The notes under the pieces: model-generated
Told to the model about the DNA's origin: nothing
Database searches by the model: none
What the model saw: only the letters and a program-made list of their open reading frames with translations
Shown here: positions 61,325 through 64,000 of the stretch, piece after piece
Layout: each line of letters starts with the position of its first letter
Numbering within the stretch: position 1 is the stretch's first letter
Program-made: the position numbers and the translations under genes
DNA from: Pseudomonas sp. S37
GTDB taxonomy: Bacteria > Pseudomonadota > Gammaproteobacteria > Pseudomonadales > Pseudomonadaceae
NCBI RefSeq assembly: GCF_016658545.1
Contig: NZ_JACVZC010000004.1
Span: 103,126 to 167,125 of the forward strand
DNA length: 64,000 nucleotides
Reading direction: 5' to 3'

Positions 61325-63100
61325 ATGAGCAAAATGAGAGCAATCGATGCAGCCGTTCTGGTCATGCGCCGTGAAGGTGTAGATACCGCGTTCGGCATCC
61401 CAGGGGCTGCCATCAACCCGTTGTACTCGGCCCTGAAGAAAGTCGGTGGCATCGATCACGTCCTCGCTCGCCACGTCGAAGGTGCCTCGCACATGGCCGA
61501 GGGCTACACCCGTGCCAACCCGGGCAACATCGGTGTGTGCATCGGCACCTCCGGCCCAGCCGGTACCGACATGGTCACCGGCCTGTACAGCGCCTCGGCC
61601 GACTCCATCCCGATTCTCTGCATCACTGGCCAGGCTCCGCGTGCGCGCCTGCACAAAGAAGACTTCCAGGCTGTCGACATCACCAGCATCGTCAAGCCGG
61701 TGACCAAGTGGGCCACCACCGTTCTGGAACCAGGCCAGGTGCCTTACGCCTTCCAGAAAGCTTTCTATGAAATGCGCACCGGCCGCCCGGGCCCGGTACT
61801 GATCGACCTGCCGTTCGACGTGCAGATGGCCGAAATCGAATTCGACATCGACGCCTACGAGCCACTGGCAATCAACAAGCCGTCCGCCACCCGCGTACAG
61901 GCCGAAAAAGCCCTGGCCCTGCTCAATGACGCCGAGCGCCCACTGCTGGTAGCCGGTGGCGGCATCATCAACGCCGACGCCAGTGACAAGCTGGTCGAGT
62001 TCGCCGAACTGACCGGCGTACCGGTGATCCCGACCCTGATGGGCTGGGGCACCATCCCGGACGACCACGCGCAGATGGTCGGCATGGTCGGCCTGCAGAC
62101 TTCGCACCGCTACGGCAACGCCACCCTGCTGAAGTCCGACCTGGTGTTCGGTATCGGTAACCGCTGGGCCAACCGCCACACCGGCTCGGTCGACGTCTAC
62201 ACCGAAGGCCGCAAGTTCGTGCACGTCGACATCGAACCGACCCAGATCGGCCGCGTGTTCACCCCGGACCTGGGGATCGTTTCCGACGCTGGCAAGGCAC
62301 TGGACGTGTTCCTCGAAGTGGCCCGCGAGTGGAAAGCCGCCGGCAAGCTGAAGTGCCGCAAGGCCTGGCTGGAAGACTGCCAGCAGCGCAAGGCCAGCCT
62401 GCAGCGCAAGACCAACTTCGACAACGTCCCGGTCAAGCCGCAGCGCGTGTACCAGGAAATGAACGAAGTGTTCGGCAAGGACACCACTTACGTCAGCACC
62501 ATCGGCCTGTCGCAGATCGCTGGCGCGCAGTTCCTGCACGTGTACAAGCCACGCCACTGGATCAACTGCGGCCAGGCCGGCCCACTGGGCTGGACCATCC
62601 CTGCTGCCCTGGGCGTGGTCAAGGCCGATCCAAAGCGCAAGGTTGTCGCGCTGTCGGGTGACTACGACTTCCAGTTCATGATCGAAGAACTGGCAGTGGG
62701 TGCGCAGTTCAACCTGCCGTACGTCCACGTGCTGGTGAACAACGCCTACCTGGGCCTGATCCGTCAGGCGCAGCGTGGCTTCGACATGGATTACTGTGTA
62801 CAACTGGCGTTCGAGAACATCAACTCGACCGATGCTGCCACCTACGGTGTCGACCACGTCGCCGTGGTCGAAGGCCTGGGCTGCAAGGCCATCCGCGTAT
62901 TCGAACCGGCCGAAATCGCCCCTGCCCTGATCAAGGCGCAGAAGATGGCCGAAGAGTTCCGCGTGCCGGTGGTGGTCGAAGTGATCCTCGAGCGTGTGAC
63001 CAACATTTCCATGGGCACCGAGATCAACGCGGTCAACGAGTTCGAAGACCTGGCGCTGGTCGGCAACGACGCGCCAACCGCCATCTCGATGCTGGACTGA
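61325..63100 (+). CDS. gcl: Glyoxylate carboligase
   Basis: This is a 591 aa ThDP- and FAD-dependent enzyme joining two glyoxylates to tartronate semialdehyde and CO2. [31 protein letters not shown] opens the ThDP Pyr domain. The position usually held by the catalytic Glu is Val in [12 protein letters not shown], as in known Gcl. The ThDP diphosphate motif is [15 protein letters not shown] near residue 440 with [13 protein letters not shown]. Length equals that of the E. coli enzyme (593). It is the first gene of a gcl-hyi operon. Confidence 0.95.
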   Translation: MSKMRAIDAAVLVMRREGVDTAFGIPGAAINPLYSALKKVGGIDHVLARHVEGASHMAEGYTRANPGNIGVCIGTSGPAGTDMVTGLYSASADSIPILCITGQAPRARLHKEDFQAVDITSIVKPVTKWATTVLEPGQVPYAFQKAFYEMRTGRPGPVLIDLPFDVQMAEIEFDIDAYEPLAINKPSATRVQAEKALALLNDAERPLLVAGGGIINADASDKLVEFAELTGVPVIPTLMGWGTIPDDHAQMVGMVGLQTSHRYGNATLLKSDLVFGIGNRWANRHTGSVDVYTEGRKFVHVDIEPTQIGRVFTPDLGIVSDAGKALDVFLEVAREWKAAGKLKCRKAWLEDCQQRKASLQRKTNFDNVPVKPQRVYQEMNEVFGKDTTYVSTIGLSQIAGAQFLHVYKPRHWINCGQAGPLGWTIPAALGVVKADPKRKVVALSGDYDFQFMIEELAVGAQFNLPYVHVLVNNAYLGLIRQAQRGFDMDYCVQLAFENINSTDAATYGVDHVAVVEGLGCKAIRVFEPAEIAPALIKAQKMAEEFRVPVVVEVILERVTNISMGTEINAVNEFEDLALVGNDAPTAISMLD

Positions 63101-63109
63101 TCGCCTGAC

Positions 63110-63132
63110 GCCCCCAGGCTTGCACTGGGGGC
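63110..63132 (+). other. Intercistronic hairpin between gcl and hyi
   Basis: An 8-base stem (GCCCCCAG / CTGGGGGC) with a 7-base loop is followed by CTTC rather than a T run. It may tune expression of the downstream gene. Confidence 0.5.
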
Positions 63133-63154
63133 CTTCATCGCAAGGAGACAACTC

Positions 63155-63937
63155 ATGCCTCGCTTCGCTGCCAACCTGTCCATGCTGTTCACCGAACAGG
63201 ACTTCCTGGCCCGCTTCAAGGCTGCCGCCGATGCTGGTTTCAGCGGCGTCGAATACCTCTTCCCGTACGACTTCAGCGCAGCCGAAATCAAGCAGCAGCT
63301 GGACGCCAACGGCCTGACCCAGGTGCTGTTCAACCTGCCGGCGGGCGACTGGGCCAAGGGCGAGCGCGGGATCACCTGCCACCCTGACCGCATCGAAGAG
63401 TTCCGCGCCGGGGTCGACAAGGCCATCGAATACGCCAAGGTGCTGGGCAACACCCAGGTCAACGCCCTGGCTGGCATTCGCCCGCAAGGCCTGCAGTGCG
63501 CCGACGTACGCAAGACCTTCGTCGACAACCTCAAGTATGCCGCTGACAAGCTGAAAGCTGCCGGGATCCGCCTGGTCATGGAAATGATCAACACCCGCGA
63601 CATCCCGGGCTTCTACCTGAACACCACCCAGCAGGCCCTGGAAATCCAGGCCGAAGTGGGCAGCGACAACCTGTTCCTGCAGTACGACATCTACCACATG
63701 CAGATCATGGAAGGTGACCTGGCGCGTACCATGGAAGCCAACCTGAAGCTGATCAACCACATCCAGCTGGCCGACAACCCCGGCCGCAACGAGCCAGGCA
63801 CCGGCGAGATCAACTACCGCTTCCTGTTCGAGCACCTGGACCGCATCGGTTACCAGGGCTGGGTGGGCGCGGAGTACAAGCCGCTGACCACCACCGAAGC
63901 AGGCCTGGGCTGGCTGAAGACCCATAACGCAATCTAA
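63155..63937 (+). CDS. hyi: Hydroxypyruvate isomerase
   Basis: This is a 260 aa TIM-barrel enzyme that interconverts hydroxypyruvate and tartronate semialdehyde. FAANLSMLFTEQDFLARFKAAADAGFSGVEYLFPYD is the typical start. Metal/catalytic residues are in LVMEMINTRDIPGFYL, QYDIYHMQIMEGDL and the C-terminal WVGAEYKP. It follows gcl after 54 bases with AAGGAGA before the ATG. The next genes of the module (glxR and others) lie beyond the window. Confidence 0.94.
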   Translation: MPRFAANLSMLFTEQDFLARFKAAADAGFSGVEYLFPYDFSAAEIKQQLDANGLTQVLFNLPAGDWAKGERGITCHPDRIEEFRAGVDKAIEYAKVLGNTQVNALAGIRPQGLQCADVRKTFVDNLKYAADKLKAAGIRLVMEMINTRDIPGFYLNTTQQALEIQAEVGSDNLFLQYDIYHMQIMEGDLARTMEANLKLINHIQLADNPGRNEPGTGEINYRFLFEHLDRIGYQGWVGAEYKPLTTTEAGLGWLKTHNAI

Positions 63938-63951
63938 GGGCGCACACGCAC

Positions 63952-64000
<49 letters not shown>

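Noticed and set aside
61064..63925. A very long open frame (about 950 codons) on the minus strand opposite gcl and hyi
   Set aside because: It is a mirror of the strong GC third-position bias of gcl and hyi, whose products are clearly recognised. The antisense translation has no domain and is dominated by Val, Gln, His and Asp.

Overview
The window looks like a Pseudomonas chromosome, most likely the P. putida group. The signs are OprD-family porins, many LysR regulators and MHS-type transporters, two REP-type inverted repeats, and a gcl-hyi glyoxylate module at the right edge with strong GC bias at third codon positions. The last 38 bases are a pure G run beside a cut-off REP-like sequence, so the right edge is probably a contig end. 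No rRNA, tRNA or CRISPR array was seen.

The right end (about 59,030-64,000) reads as core genome: a DUF808 membrane-protein gene, a TetR regulator, a GlcG-like gene, gcl and hyi. The DUF808 gene is cut at about 59,030. Everything to its left reads as accessory DNA and is best explained as one integrated island whose left end lies outside the window. At its right border is an unusual four-gene operon (58,952-53,127, minus strand, every junction a 4-base ATGA overlap). It encodes three different tyrosine-recombinase-like proteins (about 482, 649 and 664 aa) and a small coiled-coil protein (147 aa). The middle protein has lost several catalytic residues. A regulator with two helix-turn-helix regions, an inverted-repeat operator, a run of small unknown genes and a GC-rich structured element lie just inside.

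The cargo is a mosaic of catabolic modules, each pairing hydrolases or amino-acid enzymes with transporters, porins and regulators. (1) 1-5,000: MhpT-like transporter (partial), AraC regulator, TorF-like porin, secreted CocE-type hydrolase, DUF3237 protein. (2) 5,100-11,000: small unknown genes, a GcvA-like LysR, a secreted metallo-beta-lactamase-fold protein, an MFS pseudogene, LysR, cupin, SDR. (3) 11,100-14,000: cysteine hydrolase, Lrp/AsnC regulator, CycA-like permease. (4) 14,000-22,200: OprD, MHS, M20 deacylase, MHS, a divergent LysR and an acetylpolyamine amidohydrolase, ending in a 206-base palindrome. (5) 22,800-29,250, visibly AT-richer: MFS, OprD, LysR, M20 peptidase, aromatic/aspartate aminotransferase. 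(6) 29,300-34,000: CtlX, ornithine cyclodeaminase, Lrp, a second CycA-like permease and a free-standing PutA-like ribbon-helix-helix protein, together a plausible citrulline to ornithine to proline route. (7) 34,000-40,300: MHS transporter, HyuA/HyuB hydantoinase, LysR. (8) 40,350-49,630: LysR divergent from an operon of MHS, class II aldolase, 2-hydroxyacid dehydrogenase, HyuC/AllC-type amidohydrolase, MHS, OprD, RidA and RraA.

Several parts occur twice: the Lrp plus CycA-like unit, one MHS transporter, the OprD porin and the LysR divergent from the MHS operon. The common theme is uptake and hydrolysis of acylated, carbamoylated or amidated amino-acid-like compounds and polyamines. Substrates are inferred from families only. 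GC statements are by eye and were not computed.
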